This document shows positions 16,685 to 24,156 of a DNA stretch of 64,000 nt, piece by piece. The first letter of the stretch is position 1. Every line of letters begins with the position of its first letter. The notes under the pieces were generated by a model that saw only the letters and a program-made list of their open reading frames with translations, was not told the origin of the DNA and made no database searches. Source of the DNA: Cryobacterium glaciale (GTDB taxonomy: Bacteria > Actinomycetota > Actinomycetes > Actinomycetales > Microbacteriaceae); NCBI RefSeq assembly GCF_004402535.1, contig NZ_SOEY01000018.1, positions 1-64,000 on the forward strand, read 5' to 3'. The position numbers and the translations under genes are program-made.

Positions 16685-17590
16685 ATGGGCAAATTCTTTG
16701 GAACACCGGACGGGGCAAAGGTCGGTCAGCTATTCGTCGACCGCCGTGAATTGCATGACGCGTTCGTTCACCGGCCCTTACAAGCGGGAATTAGCGGTAC
16801 GAAATCAGACGGCGCCGATTCTGTCGTTGTTTCTGGTGGCTACGCCGATGACGACGACCACGGCGACTACATCATTTACACGGGTCACGGCGGCAAGGAC
16901 CCGAATAGTAATCGACAGGTCAAAGACCAATCCATCGATGCTCCGGGGAATGCTGGACTAATCACCAGCTATGTAAATGCACTGCCCGTGCGTGTCATAC
17001 GTGGCAAACACAAGGCATCACCTTTCGCCCCACCGGCCGGATATCTATACTCCGGTCTGTATCTGGTGACGCAATGGTGGCTCAAATCTGGTCGGGATGG
17101 TTACGAGGTCGTTCGTTTTAGGCTCGAGCGCATTGATGAGCAGCCCAGGTTGGAGCCGCAAAGCGCAAACGTCCCGGATCCAGAATTTTCGACGACCATC
17201 GTTTCACGCCGAATACGCGACTCGGCACTTGCGCGGGACGTGAAAAAATTGTACGACTTTCGCTGCCAAATTTGCGATACACAAGTGGTCACGTTTGATG
17301 GCAATGTTTACGCCGAAGGTGCTCACGTACGTCCCCTGGGGCGACCACATGTTGGTCACGACGCTTTAGAAAACATCCTGTGTCTCTGCCCCAATCACCA
17401 CACTCAATTCGATTTCGGAGGGCTCGTGCTTTCCGATAATTTGGAGGCAGTAGAGACACAGAAAATGACGGTGATCTCAAATCTCTCATTTCGAAAGAAT
17501 CATGTCGTAACCACTGAAAACGTCAGATATCACCGTGAGTTGTGGACTCCAGCGACCTATTCGGCGTCGGAGAAACTGGCTGTCAGCTAG
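16685..17590 (+). CDS. SRA/YDG-HNH endonuclease, predicted modification-dependent (type IV-like) restriction enzyme
   Basis: 301 residues. ATG 16685 follows AAGGGGGA at correct spacing. The N-terminal ~160 residues form an SRA (YDG) domain: VGQLFVDRRELHDAFVHRP, GISGTKSDGADSVVVSGGY, DDDDHGDYIIYTGHGG, PVRVIRG and YSGLYLVTQWW. The C-terminal part is an HNH domain (FRCQICDT, EGAHVRPLG, LENILCLCPNHHTQFDFG). In characterised SRA-HNH enzymes the SRA domain reads modified cytosine and the HNH domain cuts nearby. Base composition is less GC-rich than its neighbours, which suggests transfer. No methyltransferase lies nearby, as expected for a type IV enzyme. Confidence 0.88.
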   Translation: MGKFFGTPDGAKVGQLFVDRRELHDAFVHRPLQAGISGTKSDGADSVVVSGGYADDDDHGDYIIYTGHGGKDPNSNRQVKDQSIDAPGNAGLITSYVNALPVRVIRGKHKASPFAPPAGYLYSGLYLVTQWWLKSGRDGYEVVRFRLERIDEQPRLEPQSANVPDPEFSTTIVSRRIRDSALARDVKKLYDFRCQICDTQVVTFDGNVYAEGAHVRPLGRPHVGHDALENILCLCPNHHTQFDFGGLVLSDNLEAVETQKMTVISNLSFRKNHVVTTENVRYHRELWTPATYSASEKLAVS

Positions 17591-17647
17591 CTATCAACGA
17601 TAAGTCGATGCTGCCGCCTGCGGGAAACGAATATATGTGGCCAGCAT

Positions 17648-18463
17648 TTAATGTGGGGCCAGGAAATCCTGAAACACCGCGGTGATGAAGGATGGCCCTG
17701 CTATAACCAAAATTGCCGTCAAAGAAACGATGCGGAGCAGCTTCCAGACGGTGCGCCTCACGCGCGCGGTTCGAAACTCGCCGTCGATCACAGCGAATTT
17801 CGCCATCAGACTCGGAGTCGGTCCCGATGTGAGCGCAGTCCAGGTCGCTGGCGCGTCGACTATCGCCGCGAGGTCGACCAGATCGGCTTCGATGAGAGAG
17901 ACTGGCCGTTTCAGAAGCCAGCGCCGTAAGTCGTTTGCATCCATGACTCGCACTTCGTCGGGCTTCTTTTTGATCGTGATCTGCCCGGGGCCGACCAGCG
18001 CGATCACCGCCTGCGCTGGCGGGAGCTGCGGCATCCGCTCTCGAAGCATTTTGGTGACGCGAGTTGCCTCGAATTTGGAGTTGCGCAGGTAGGGCTGTTT
18101 GTGGCCGTCGACCATAATCGTCCGTTCGGCGATCCAGATTTTCTTGCCGCGGTGGTGCTTGGTGTTGATGGTGAAGATTCCGCCGGGGCCAAGTACCAGG
18201 TGGTCTATGTCGGCGCCGGCTTTGCCGATGGGGAGGGCGTGGAAGACTCGCCACTCGGGCGGGAGACGGCTGAGAATCCTGCCGACCTCGATCTCGCCCT
18301 GGGCGCCGCGATACCAGGCGACGCTGTCGGCGCCCAGCGGGGAGTATCCCCAAAATCGGGCGAAGCCAGAGCGTGGCGGCACGGCTTGCTGCAGGCGGAG
18401 CAGCTCTTCGATGACCGATTGGGCCGCGATCTGGTCGCTCATGCCCGGTGCCTGCGTTGCCAT
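17648..18463 (-). CDS. NERD-domain protein, paralogue 1
   Basis: 271 residues from ATG 18463, with GGGGGA upstream. The NERD region spans about 50-170: GAQGEIEVGRIL (Glu57), ADIDHLVLGPGGIFTIN (Asp87) and TKHHRGKKIW. The usual catalytic Glu before the Lys is Asn here (N100, K102), as in many actinobacterial members. A C-terminal hydrophobic helix (LLRIVSLTAILVIAGPSF) suggests membrane attachment. NERD is a nuclease-related domain; activity of this variant is unproven. It is convergent with the SRA-HNH gene, and three relatives lie at 29084, 30422 and 33308. Confidence 0.88.
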   Translation of the reverse strand: MATQAPGMSDQIAAQSVIEELLRLQQAVPPRSGFARFWGYSPLGADSVAWYRGAQGEIEVGRILSRLPPEWRVFHALPIGKAGADIDHLVLGPGGIFTINTKHHRGKKIWIAERTIMVDGHKQPYLRNSKFEATRVTKMLRERMPQLPPAQAVIALVGPGQITIKKKPDEVRVMDANDLRRWLLKRPVSLIEADLVDLAAIVDAPATWTALTSGPTPSLMAKFAVIDGEFRTARVRRTVWKLLRIVSLTAILVIAGPSFITAVFQDFLAPH

Positions 18464-18568
18464 GCGTCCCCCGATGGTTTAGTGCCAATTTAGCGGGAAC
18501 CGCTGGTAGCTCAGTCTCTGAATGACTTCTGCACGGCGAGCACACACTCCTCTGGCCTTCTTATTCTG

Positions 18569-19183
18569 CTACGCGAGAACCGCGGCGAGCTGCTGGTAGG
18601 CGTCCGCTTGATGGTTTACGCGCCGGATGCGCTCGGCCGGGTCCTTGTGCCAGAGTGCCTGGAGTCCTGGATGGTAGGTCGGGATGACGGTGAGATCTTT
18701 GGCAATATTCGGCGAGCGCCGAAGCACCCGGCGCCAGGATCTGCGGGCGTCCCCACCTTGCAGCAGCACGACCTGGATCGCTGGGGCCAGGCGGAGCATT
18801 TCGAGTACGGTGTCGACGCCGTCCTCCAGCTCGGCGGCTTTCGGGGCACGGTTGATGTACCAGGGGTAGGCGTTCCACGGCAAGATGTCATACGCACTCA
18901 GGCCGACGGACTCGAAGCGATCGCATTGCCGTTCGGCGGTGGGGTCGTCGTTCTCGATGCTGATGAATCCGCTACCGGTCTCTCTCTGCGTTGCCGGGCC
19001 CGGATCGCGCAGCACGGAGAGCACGCGAGCGTTGATGCCGCCGTGGATGGGTGCGACGTAGGGAACCCAGAGGTCGGGCGTGCGGATCGCGTCGACGTAG
19101 TCGTTAATCGGCTTGATGTGCGGATCGCAGCGATGTTGCCACTGGTCTGCGCGGTAATTCTTGTCTTGCATGCGTCGACTCAT
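18569..19183 (-). CDS. Uracil-DNA glycosylase superfamily protein
   Basis: 204 residues, ATG 19183. The pattern VPYVAPIHGGINARVL with SVLRDPGPAT in the first half and VIPTYHPGLQALWHKDP near the C-terminus corresponds to the two active-site loops of the uracil-DNA glycosylase fold; ILPWNAYPWYINR sits between. Close actinobacterial relatives are annotated as uracil-DNA glycosylase. The first motif is unusual compared with families 1, 4 and 5, so substrate specificity is uncertain. Gene stands alone. Confidence 0.72.
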   Translation of the reverse strand: MSRRMQDKNYRADQWQHRCDPHIKPINDYVDAIRTPDLWVPYVAPIHGGINARVLSVLRDPGPATQRETGSGFISIENDDPTAERQCDRFESVGLSAYDILPWNAYPWYINRAPKAAELEDGVDTVLEMLRLAPAIQVVLLQGGDARRSWRRVLRRSPNIAKDLTVIPTYHPGLQALWHKDPAERIRRVNHQADAYQQLAAVLA

Positions 19184-19252
19184 GGGATGAACGTACCCGA
19201 GTTGCCGCGGTTGTCGAGGTTCCCGGGCTGGACGTTTCTATATCGCGGGTTG

Positions 19253-19648
19253 CTAGCCCGCCGTCAGCAGACGAGCATCCCTTTGGCTGGCTAGTTTGCG
19301 ATCGAATGTGTACAGCGGTTGATTCGACGTCATGTCTGCCGACGTCACGAGGTAGCAATCTTCGAATGACAATTTGGCATTCTGGACGTATAGCGTCAAT
19401 GCTCGATCGAACAGCGAGGCTTTGGCGATGATCTGGGGCAGATAAATGAGACCCTGAATGGCCTCGCGCTGCTGCTCGCGAGTGAGTCCATACGCGCGCC
19501 CCAGCACGAACGCCGTCTCGACGAGTGCGATATCTGAGACGACAAAGGTGCCACCCGCCTGCAGCAGAGCCACAGCGGCGTCATGCTGTTCGGGCACATC
19601 ATTGAGCAGCAATCGGAGAACGACATTTGCGTCCAGGGAGGCGCTCAA
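19253..19648 (-). CDS. vapC: PIN-domain toxin, VapC type
   Basis: 131 residues. PIN acids are in SLDANVVLRLL, ALVETAFVL, LSFEDCYLVTSA and LYTFDRKLA. The start overlaps the antitoxin stop by 4 nt (ATGA), giving a coupled pair. Predicted RNase toxin. Confidence 0.9.
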   Translation of the reverse strand: MSASLDANVVLRLLLNDVPEQHDAAVALLQAGGTFVVSDIALVETAFVLGRAYGLTREQQREAIQGLIYLPQIIAKASLFDRALTLYVQNAKLSFEDCYLVTSADMTSNQPLYTFDRKLASQRDARLLTAG

Positions 19649-19899
19649 TCTGCGCGCTCGTCGTCTCGATGTTCCTGATAGTAGGCGTCGACGTCGGTGA
19701 TGGGCTCGATGATAGTCACGTAACTGGAGATGCGCGCGCTGAGCGCTTCGATGCCGGCGATCGGCGCGATGTTTATCGTGTTGTTAGCTTCGTCGATCGA
19801 GATTTCCAGTCGATCACCGCGCTCAAGTCGTAGGGCTTTGCGCACCGCTGCGGGAAGAGTTAGCTGTCCCTTGCTGCTCAGGGTGACGATGGCCTTCAT
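19645..19899 (-). CDS. vapB: AbrB/MazE-type antitoxin (VapB)
   Basis: 84 residues. MKAIVTLSSKGQLTLPAAVR begins a swapped-hairpin AbrB DNA-binding domain, followed by KALRLERGDRLEISID. The acidic C-terminus (DVDAYYQEHRDDERAD) fits a toxin-binding tail. There is no ribosome site before the ATG, and TAAAAT lies 7 nt upstream, so the message may be leaderless. Operator at 19902-19923. Confidence 0.9.
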   Translation of the reverse strand: MKAIVTLSSKGQLTLPAAVRKALRLERGDRLEISIDEANNTINIAPIAGIEALSARISSYVTIIEPITDVDAYYQEHRDDERAD

Positions 19900-19901
19900 G
19901 G

Positions 19902-19923
19902 CTTACATTTTAGACGGTGTAAG
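19902..19923 (-). promoter_or_regulatory. Operator/promoter of the vapBC pair
   Basis: CTTACA (19902-19907) and TGTAAG (19918-19923) form a perfect inverted repeat. In the minus direction a -10 like TAAAAT lies between the arms, 7 nt before the vapB ATG, so repressor binding here would cover the promoter. Confidence 0.55.
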
Positions 19924-20425
19924 ACTATGACGCCAGAGACTGCGGTCAATCGTGCAGCAGGGCCTGATGGGCTGACTAAAGCCGGTCGGTGATTCGTTGC
20001 GGCGGGATGACGCGTCGCTTACACACTCGCTGCGCCTTCGACTGCACCCTGGTCTCCAGTGGTCAAACTTGTGCGCCTTTCAGTGAAGGCCACACACGTC
20101 GGCGCGGTGCGCAATTCGCAAAACATAGACGATTTGCGCGTTTTCGTCGATCGCAACCAGAACGCGGTAGGCGATAAGCGGAGCAATTCGAGGATGGTTC
20201 TGTGCAGGAACTGCTTCCAGGCACTCGTGGATGTCGCCTCGACGAGTAGTTGCGAAGTGAGCCTGCGGTCGGGGAGGCGGTCACCGGAGGTTTGGTGACG
20301 CCACCGAAGGCATCCGCTGTATCAAAGCGTCGACGCGCACGGCGCAGGATGGCTGCGGGGCTGGGAGGCTTTGCTCAGGTTTGGCTGGGCACAATAGAAA
20401 CCCCAGCCAAACCGAAGGGCCCCCA
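19924..20425. other. Intergenic stretch with a toxin remnant
   Basis: About 500 bp with no intact gene. The only recognisable content is the C-terminal remnant of a RelE/ParE toxin at 20080-20280 (minus). The last ~20 bp hold a GAAGGGCC site for the gene at 20426. Confidence 0.6.
20080..20280 (-). pseudogene. RelE/ParE-type toxin, C-terminal remnant
   Basis: A minus-strand frame without any start codon reads GDIHECLEAVP and then YRVLVAIDENAQIVYVLRIA, HRADV, stop at 20080-20082. The strand pattern with ID and VLRI-HR-DV is typical of RelE/ParE C-termini. A stop codon (20281-20283) interrupts the frame where the first third of the toxin should be. No antitoxin is adjacent. Confidence 0.55.
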
Positions 20426-21241
20426 ATGAGCAACCTCCAGCGCATTCTGAGCATGGCATCCAAGGCCCTTGATAAGAAGGGGCAGCCGTCCTCCGGCGGC
20501 TCAGGCAAGACCGATTGGCGCGAGATGGTGCGCACCGCAGCCGACAAGGTCACCGGAGACAGCAGGCCCCCGGCGAATAACGCGCAAAGAAGTGCCGCTC
20601 CCGTCTCAGCTGCGAAAGCGGCGCCGGCGGTGAGCGCGGACGACCGCGCGGCTATCGCCCGTTACGACTACCTGCTGCAGACCGCGCAGCCGCAGCAGCT
20701 CGAGCAGGTGCACCGCGATGCGTTCGCGCGGCTCACGCCGGCTCAACGCGACGAGGTCAATTCCCAGTTGCGCGCCGAGCTGCCCGCCAACGAATACCCG
20801 GCATCGACCAGCCCGGACGACCTGGCCCGGTCGGCCACCCGCGGCGAAGCCCAGAATCCCGGCTTCCTGAAGAAACTGTTCGCGAAGCCGTCCGGCCGAG
20901 GAGTCGGCGGCGCTCTGGCCGGAGCCGCTGTCGGGCTCGGGGCCGGCGGGCTGCTCGCTGCCGTCGCCGGTGGCGCGGTGCTCAGTACTGTGGCCGGGCC
21001 TCTGCTGGAACAGGCGGCCGGCTTCGGCGTCGATTTCGAGAACCTTGCCGGCGGTCTTGAGGGAGTCACCCAGGGCGTTGATTTCGAGAACCTTGCCGGC
21101 GGTGTCGAGGGAGTCACCCAGGGCGTCGCCGACGGCGCGGGCGAGTACGCGACCGGACTGGGCGAGCAGGTGAAAGATCTAGGATCGAACTTTGAGATCC
21201 CCGGTCTCTCGGCACTCGGCAACCTGTTTGGCCGCGACTAG
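20426..21241 (+). CDS. Conserved hypothetical protein with hydrophobic core and internal repeat
   Basis: 271 residues from ATG 20426. The N-terminus (SMASKALDKKGQ, DWREMVRTAADKVTGD) and the segment ARYDYLLQTAQPQQLEQVHR, DAFARLTPAQRDEV recur in actinobacterial proteins sometimes labelled cation-transporting ATPase; nothing here supports ATPase activity. A Gly/Ala-rich hydrophobic stretch (about 165-205) could span the membrane. Next comes a duplicated 16-residue unit, VDFENLAGG(L/V)EGVTQG, encoded by a 48-bp tandem repeat. Confidence 0.75.
   Translation: MSNLQRILSMASKALDKKGQPSSGGSGKTDWREMVRTAADKVTGDSRPPANNAQRSAAPVSAAKAAPAVSADDRAAIARYDYLLQTAQPQQLEQVHRDAFARLTPAQRDEVNSQLRAELPANEYPASTSPDDLARSATRGEAQNPGFLKKLFAKPSGRGVGGALAGAAVGLGAGGLLAAVAGGAVLSTVAGPLLEQAAGFGVDFENLAGGLEGVTQGVDFENLAGGVEGVTQGVADGAGEYATGLGEQVKDLGSNFEIPGLSALGNLFGRD
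21029..21124 (+). repeat. 48-bp in-frame tandem duplication
   Basis: Units 21029-21076 and 21077-21124 differ at only three positions and encode VDFENLAGGLEGVTQG and VDFENLAGGVEGVTQG. The length preserves the reading frame. Confidence 0.9.
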
Positions 21242-21290
21242 GCCATACCGACAAAGCTGGCTGCCAGCCGGCACGCTGCCTGAACCTGGG

Positions 21291-21311
21291 GAGCCATCGG
21301 AACGATGGCTC
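21291..21311. terminator. Perfect 9-bp hairpin after the 20426 gene
   Basis: GAGCCATCG-GAA-CGATGGCTC forms a perfect stem with a 3-nt loop, 50 nt after the stop at 21241. The 3' arm includes an ATG (21305) that is in frame with the LysE gene, so the hairpin bears on which LysE start is used. Confidence 0.55.
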
Positions 21312-21328
21312 CCGCGCTACGCTGGCAT

Positions 21329-21952
21329 GTGCAACTTTCCCTATGGCTGGCCCTCGTGGGCGCCGGCGTGCTGATCAGCTTCACCCCGGGCGCTGGCGCG
21401 ATCAACACCATGAACAACTCGCTGACCAGTGGGTTTCGCCGGTCGATCTGGGGAATTTTCGGGCAGCAGGCGGCGCTCGTCGTGCACGTGATTGTGGTGG
21501 CGCTCGGCGTCGGGGTGCTTGTCACCAGCTCACCCGTCCTGTTCAACGTCATTCGGTATGCCGGGGCCGCCTACCTGGTGTTTCTGGGCATCCGTTTAAT
21601 TCTGCAGAAACCCGACCCGTCTCGAGACCTGGCTGCACCGCGAGCCAGGGAACTCGCGTGGTCGATGTTTCGCCGCGGCCTGTGGGTGAACCTGCTCAAT
21701 CCCAAGGCTCTCGTGTTCTTTCTCGCGTTCATGCCGCAGTTCATCCAGCCGGAGCAGCCGCTGCTCCCCCAGTATTTGGTGCTGACCGTCACCGTGGTTC
21801 TTATCGACGTCCTGGTGATGTGGTTCTTCTTCGCGGTGGCGGCGCGGTCGTTTCAGCGGTTCACGAACACGGCCCGCGGGCAGCTGATTCTCAACCGCAC
21901 GTTCGGCCTGCTGTTCGTGGCTGTCGCGCTGCTGCTGGCGCTGGTGCACTGA
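21329..21952 (+). CDS. LysE/RhtB family amino-acid exporter
   Basis: 207 residues from GTG 21329 (VQLSLWLALVGAGVLISFTP), or 215 from ATG 21305. The GTG gives the common LysE beginning, and TACGCT lies 5-6 nt before it, consistent with a leaderless message; the ATG lies inside a hairpin. SFTPGAGAINTMNNSLTSGF is the family signature, followed by six hydrophobic segments and LLNPKALVFFLAFMPQF. Predicted efflux of amino acids or similar metabolites across the membrane; substrate unknown. Confidence 0.88.
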   Translation: MQLSLWLALVGAGVLISFTPGAGAINTMNNSLTSGFRRSIWGIFGQQAALVVHVIVVALGVGVLVTSSPVLFNVIRYAGAAYLVFLGIRLILQKPDPSRDLAAPRARELAWSMFRRGLWVNLLNPKALVFFLAFMPQFIQPEQPLLPQYLVLTVTVVLIDVLVMWFFFAVAARSFQRFTNTARGQLILNRTFGLLFVAVALLLALVH

Positions 21953-21958
21953 GGCTGC

Positions 21959-22378
21959 TCAGGGCGCGACCAGCGGGAGGTCGGGAAACGCGGTACGGTA
22001 CCGGCGCGCGTCTCTCGTTACCAGGGTGAGCCGCTCAACGACGGCATGTGCACCGATGAAAAAATCCGGGAGGGTCGTGGTGCGGGTGCCGCCGCGGCTG
22101 CGATACGCCTGATGCGCCCGAGCCGCAAGAAAACCGGCGGGCCAGGGCAACGGGGCGCGGCGAAAAGTTTTCGGGGGCAGCGCGGCGTCTTGCGCGGCAA
22201 TCGATGCAAAGGCCAGCGACACGTCCGCGTAAACGATCGGATTGATCCAGACCTCTCCCGAGCGAGCGGCCTCGGCGAGCGCGGCTTCTGACCACGTCGA
22301 CCAGAGAGGATCTTGAGTGATGATACCGAGCAGAACGTTTGAATCGATCAGGAATCCGCGCGACTCAGTCATCTTCAT
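21959..22378 (-). CDS. vapC: PIN-domain toxin, VapC type
   Basis: 139 residues. Acidic PIN positions are seen in FLIDSNVLLGI, YADVSLAF, LPDFFIGAHAV and LVTRDARRY. The start overlaps the antitoxin gene by 14 nt. Third PIN-domain toxin in the window; sequence is clearly different from the other two. Confidence 0.88.
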   Translation of the reverse strand: MKMTESRGFLIDSNVLLGIITQDPLWSTWSEAALAEAARSGEVWINPIVYADVSLAFASIAAQDAALPPKTFRRAPLPWPAGFLAARAHQAYRSRGGTRTTTLPDFFIGAHAVVERLTLVTRDARRYRTAFPDLPLVAP

Positions 22379-22607
22379 AGGCGCGGGTAAGTTGCATGAT
22401 CTCGTCAGTGGTCAGGGACTTCTGGGCGGACCCCCTCAGCCCGGCCAGCATCAGATCGGCTCGATCGTGCTTCGAGGCAGAGGCCAGCGGGGTGAGCACG
22501 ACCATTCCGTCGCGTTCGGTGAACTCGACGTCGGTCTGGGGCATGAGTCCGTAGCGCTCACGCACCCATTGTGGAATCGTCACCTGGCCTTTCGAAGTGA
22601 TTCGCAT
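22365..22607 (-). CDS. vapB: AbrB/SpoVT-type antitoxin (VapB)
   Basis: 80 residues from ATG 22607 (MRITSKGQVTIPQWVRERYG), the usual beginning for this family; an ATG at 22634 would add nine residues. The DNA-binding hairpin is followed by a linker rich in Ala and Leu and an acidic end (DEIMQLTRAYEDD). Coupled to the downstream vapC. Confidence 0.85.
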   Translation of the reverse strand: MRITSKGQVTIPQWVRERYGLMPQTDVEFTERDGMVVLTPLASASKHDRADLMLAGLRGSAQKSLTTDEIMQLTRAYEDD

Positions 22608-22660
22608 GCCTCGAGTGCAGTTCTTACTGGTCATGGTAATACTTACGATTCGAGCCCAGC

Positions 22661-22770
22661 GGCATCCGTTTTTGGGAAGCGCGGCGCGACCGACAGCTGC
22701 CCACGCTGCTACGTGCTGCTCGCGCGACCGGCAGGCCACACGCGCGAGCCGCTTTTGGGCGCGCGCCAGC
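22661..22770. repeat. Interspersed GC-rich repeat, copy 1
   Basis: Starts GGCATCCGTTTTTGGGAAG and contains AGCTGCCCACGCTGCTACG and CTGCTCGCGC, then GGCAGGCCACACGCGC. Aligns with gaps to 23017-23125; read on the minus strand both copies give a similar string (VACRSREQHVAAWAA against VACQQREQPVAAPAA). Confidence 0.45.
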
Positions 22771-23016
22771 TCGAGCGGGAGGCGTGTCCAGCGCGACCTC
22801 ACCCGCATCGAGGGGTTTCTACGCTCAGTGATTCTGCCGCAGCTCGCCGATCCGCTCACTTTCGACGTGGTGCTCCCGCTGGTGCAACGGCTGACCGGCG
22901 CGAATCGCGCCAGAGCGGATGCAGCGCTGGCCCGGTGGGCGCACGACGGCGACCCCTGGCTGAACCGGGCCGCCGGCATCGTGAACGAGCGGATCGCGAG
23001 CAAATAGGGAGCGGGG

Positions 23017-23125
23017 GCATCCGCTTAGGGGAGTTGCGCGGCCGGAAGCTGCCGGCGCGGCCACCGGCTGCTCGCGCTGCTGGCACGCCACGCGCTCCAG
23101 CAGGGTCGGCGCGCGCGGGCAGCGG
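23017..23125. repeat. Interspersed GC-rich repeat, copy 2
   Basis: Begins GGCATCCGCTTAGGGGAG and shares AGCTGCC, CTGCTCGCGCTGCTGGCACG and CCACGCGC with copy 1. Non-coding, immediately upstream of the quinone reductase gene. Confidence 0.45.
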
Positions 23126-23178
23126 CATCCGTTGGCAGCACGCGACGCCGGGTCGCACCTCGCGCGTAGGCTGCGGGT

Positions 23179-24156
23179 ATGCGCGCAATCATCGTGAACT
23201 CCCCCGGCGGGCCGGATGCCCTGACCCTTTCGACCGTGCCCGACCTCGAAATCGGGTCCCACGACATTCGAATCGAGGTAGCCGCGGCGGGTGTGAACCG
23301 AGCGGATGTCTCGCAGCGGCAGGGCCGTTACCCTTCGCCCGCCGGCGCACCGCAGTGGCCGGGGCTCGAAGTCTCCGGCGTGGTCACCGAAATCGGCGAC
23401 GACGTGACCCGTTTCGGCGTCGGAGACCGGGTCTGCGCCCTGCTTCCCGGTGGCGGGTATGCCACCGAAGCCGTGGTGCACGAAGGCCTGGCGCTGCTGG
23501 TGCCGCTGTCGATGGACCTCATCGATGCCGCCGGCCTGGTCGAAGCCCTCGCCACGGTGTGGTCGAACGTGTTCATGAGCGGCGAGCTCGCTCCCGGTGA
23601 GACCCTGCTCGTGCACGGCGGCGGCAGCGGAATCGGCACGACCGCCATCCAACTCGCCCGACTGATGGACGCCCGCGTAGCCGTGACGGCCGGGTCGGCC
23701 GAGAAACTCGCCGTCTGCGAGACCCTCGGGGCCGAGGTGCTCATCAACTACCGCGAGCAGGACTTCGTGGCCGAGATCAAGGCCGCCACCGACGGGCGCG
23801 GCGCCGACGTGATCCTCGACATCATGGGCGGCTCCTATGCGGCACGCAACATCGAGGCCATCGCGGTCAACGGGCGCATCATGGTGATCGCCAACCAGAG
23901 CGGCGAACCGGCCACCTTCGACCCGTTCCGGCTCATGCAGAAACGGGCCCGGTACTGGGCGACCACCCTGCGCGCGCGCTCGCTGGCCGAGAGAATCGCC
24001 ATCATACGTTCGCTCGAATCAATGGTCTGGCCCTTCGTTGCGTCGGGCGAGTTTCGCCCGGTGATCGACGGCCGATTCTCGTTTGCGACCGCAGCGGATG
24101 CGCACCGGCGGCTGGAATCATCCGCTCACGTCGGCAAAATCGTGCTCGTGCCCTGA
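23179..24156 (+). CDS. NAD(P)H-quinone oxidoreductase, PIG3/zeta-crystallin type
   Basis: 325 residues. Medium-chain dehydrogenase/reductase without catalytic zinc ligands: GVNRADVSQRQGRYPSPAGA and PQWPGLEVSGVVTEIG in the catalytic domain, then the NADPH loop HGGGSGIGTTAIQLARLM and GADVILDIMGG. This matches the PIG3 subgroup. Predicted two-electron reduction of quinones in the cytosol. Its 3' end overlaps the convergent phosphatase gene by 31 bp. Confidence 0.9.
   Translation: MRAIIVNSPGGPDALTLSTVPDLEIGSHDIRIEVAAAGVNRADVSQRQGRYPSPAGAPQWPGLEVSGVVTEIGDDVTRFGVGDRVCALLPGGGYATEAVVHEGLALLVPLSMDLIDAAGLVEALATVWSNVFMSGELAPGETLLVHGGGSGIGTTAIQLARLMDARVAVTAGSAEKLAVCETLGAEVLINYREQDFVAEIKAATDGRGADVILDIMGGSYAARNIEAIAVNGRIMVIANQSGEPATFDPFRLMQKRARYWATTLRARSLAERIAIIRSLESMVWPFVASGEFRPVIDGRFSFATAADAHRRLESSAHVGKIVLVP

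Larger units (their letters stand above)
22640..23178. other. Gene-poor stretch with an interspersed repeat pair
   Basis: About 540 bp with no convincing intact gene. Two diverged copies of a ~110-bp GC-rich repeat lie at about 22661-22770 and 23017-23125. Between them the plus strand stays open to a stop at 23005-23007 and ends with a helical-looking sequence (LADPLTFDVVLPLVQRL, then DPWLNRAAGIVNERI) that may be the tail of a broken gene; I do not recognise its family. Confidence 0.45.

Noticed and set aside
22597-23007. Plus-strand frame of 136 codons as an intact gene
   Set aside because: Its 5' half is antisense to the vapB start region and to the interspersed repeat, with no ribosome site; only the last ~70 codons look coding-like, so it is mentioned only as a possible gene tail.
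24126-24156. 31-bp convergent overlap as evidence of a mis-called stop
   Set aside because: Both genes have well-conserved ends; short convergent overlaps are common.
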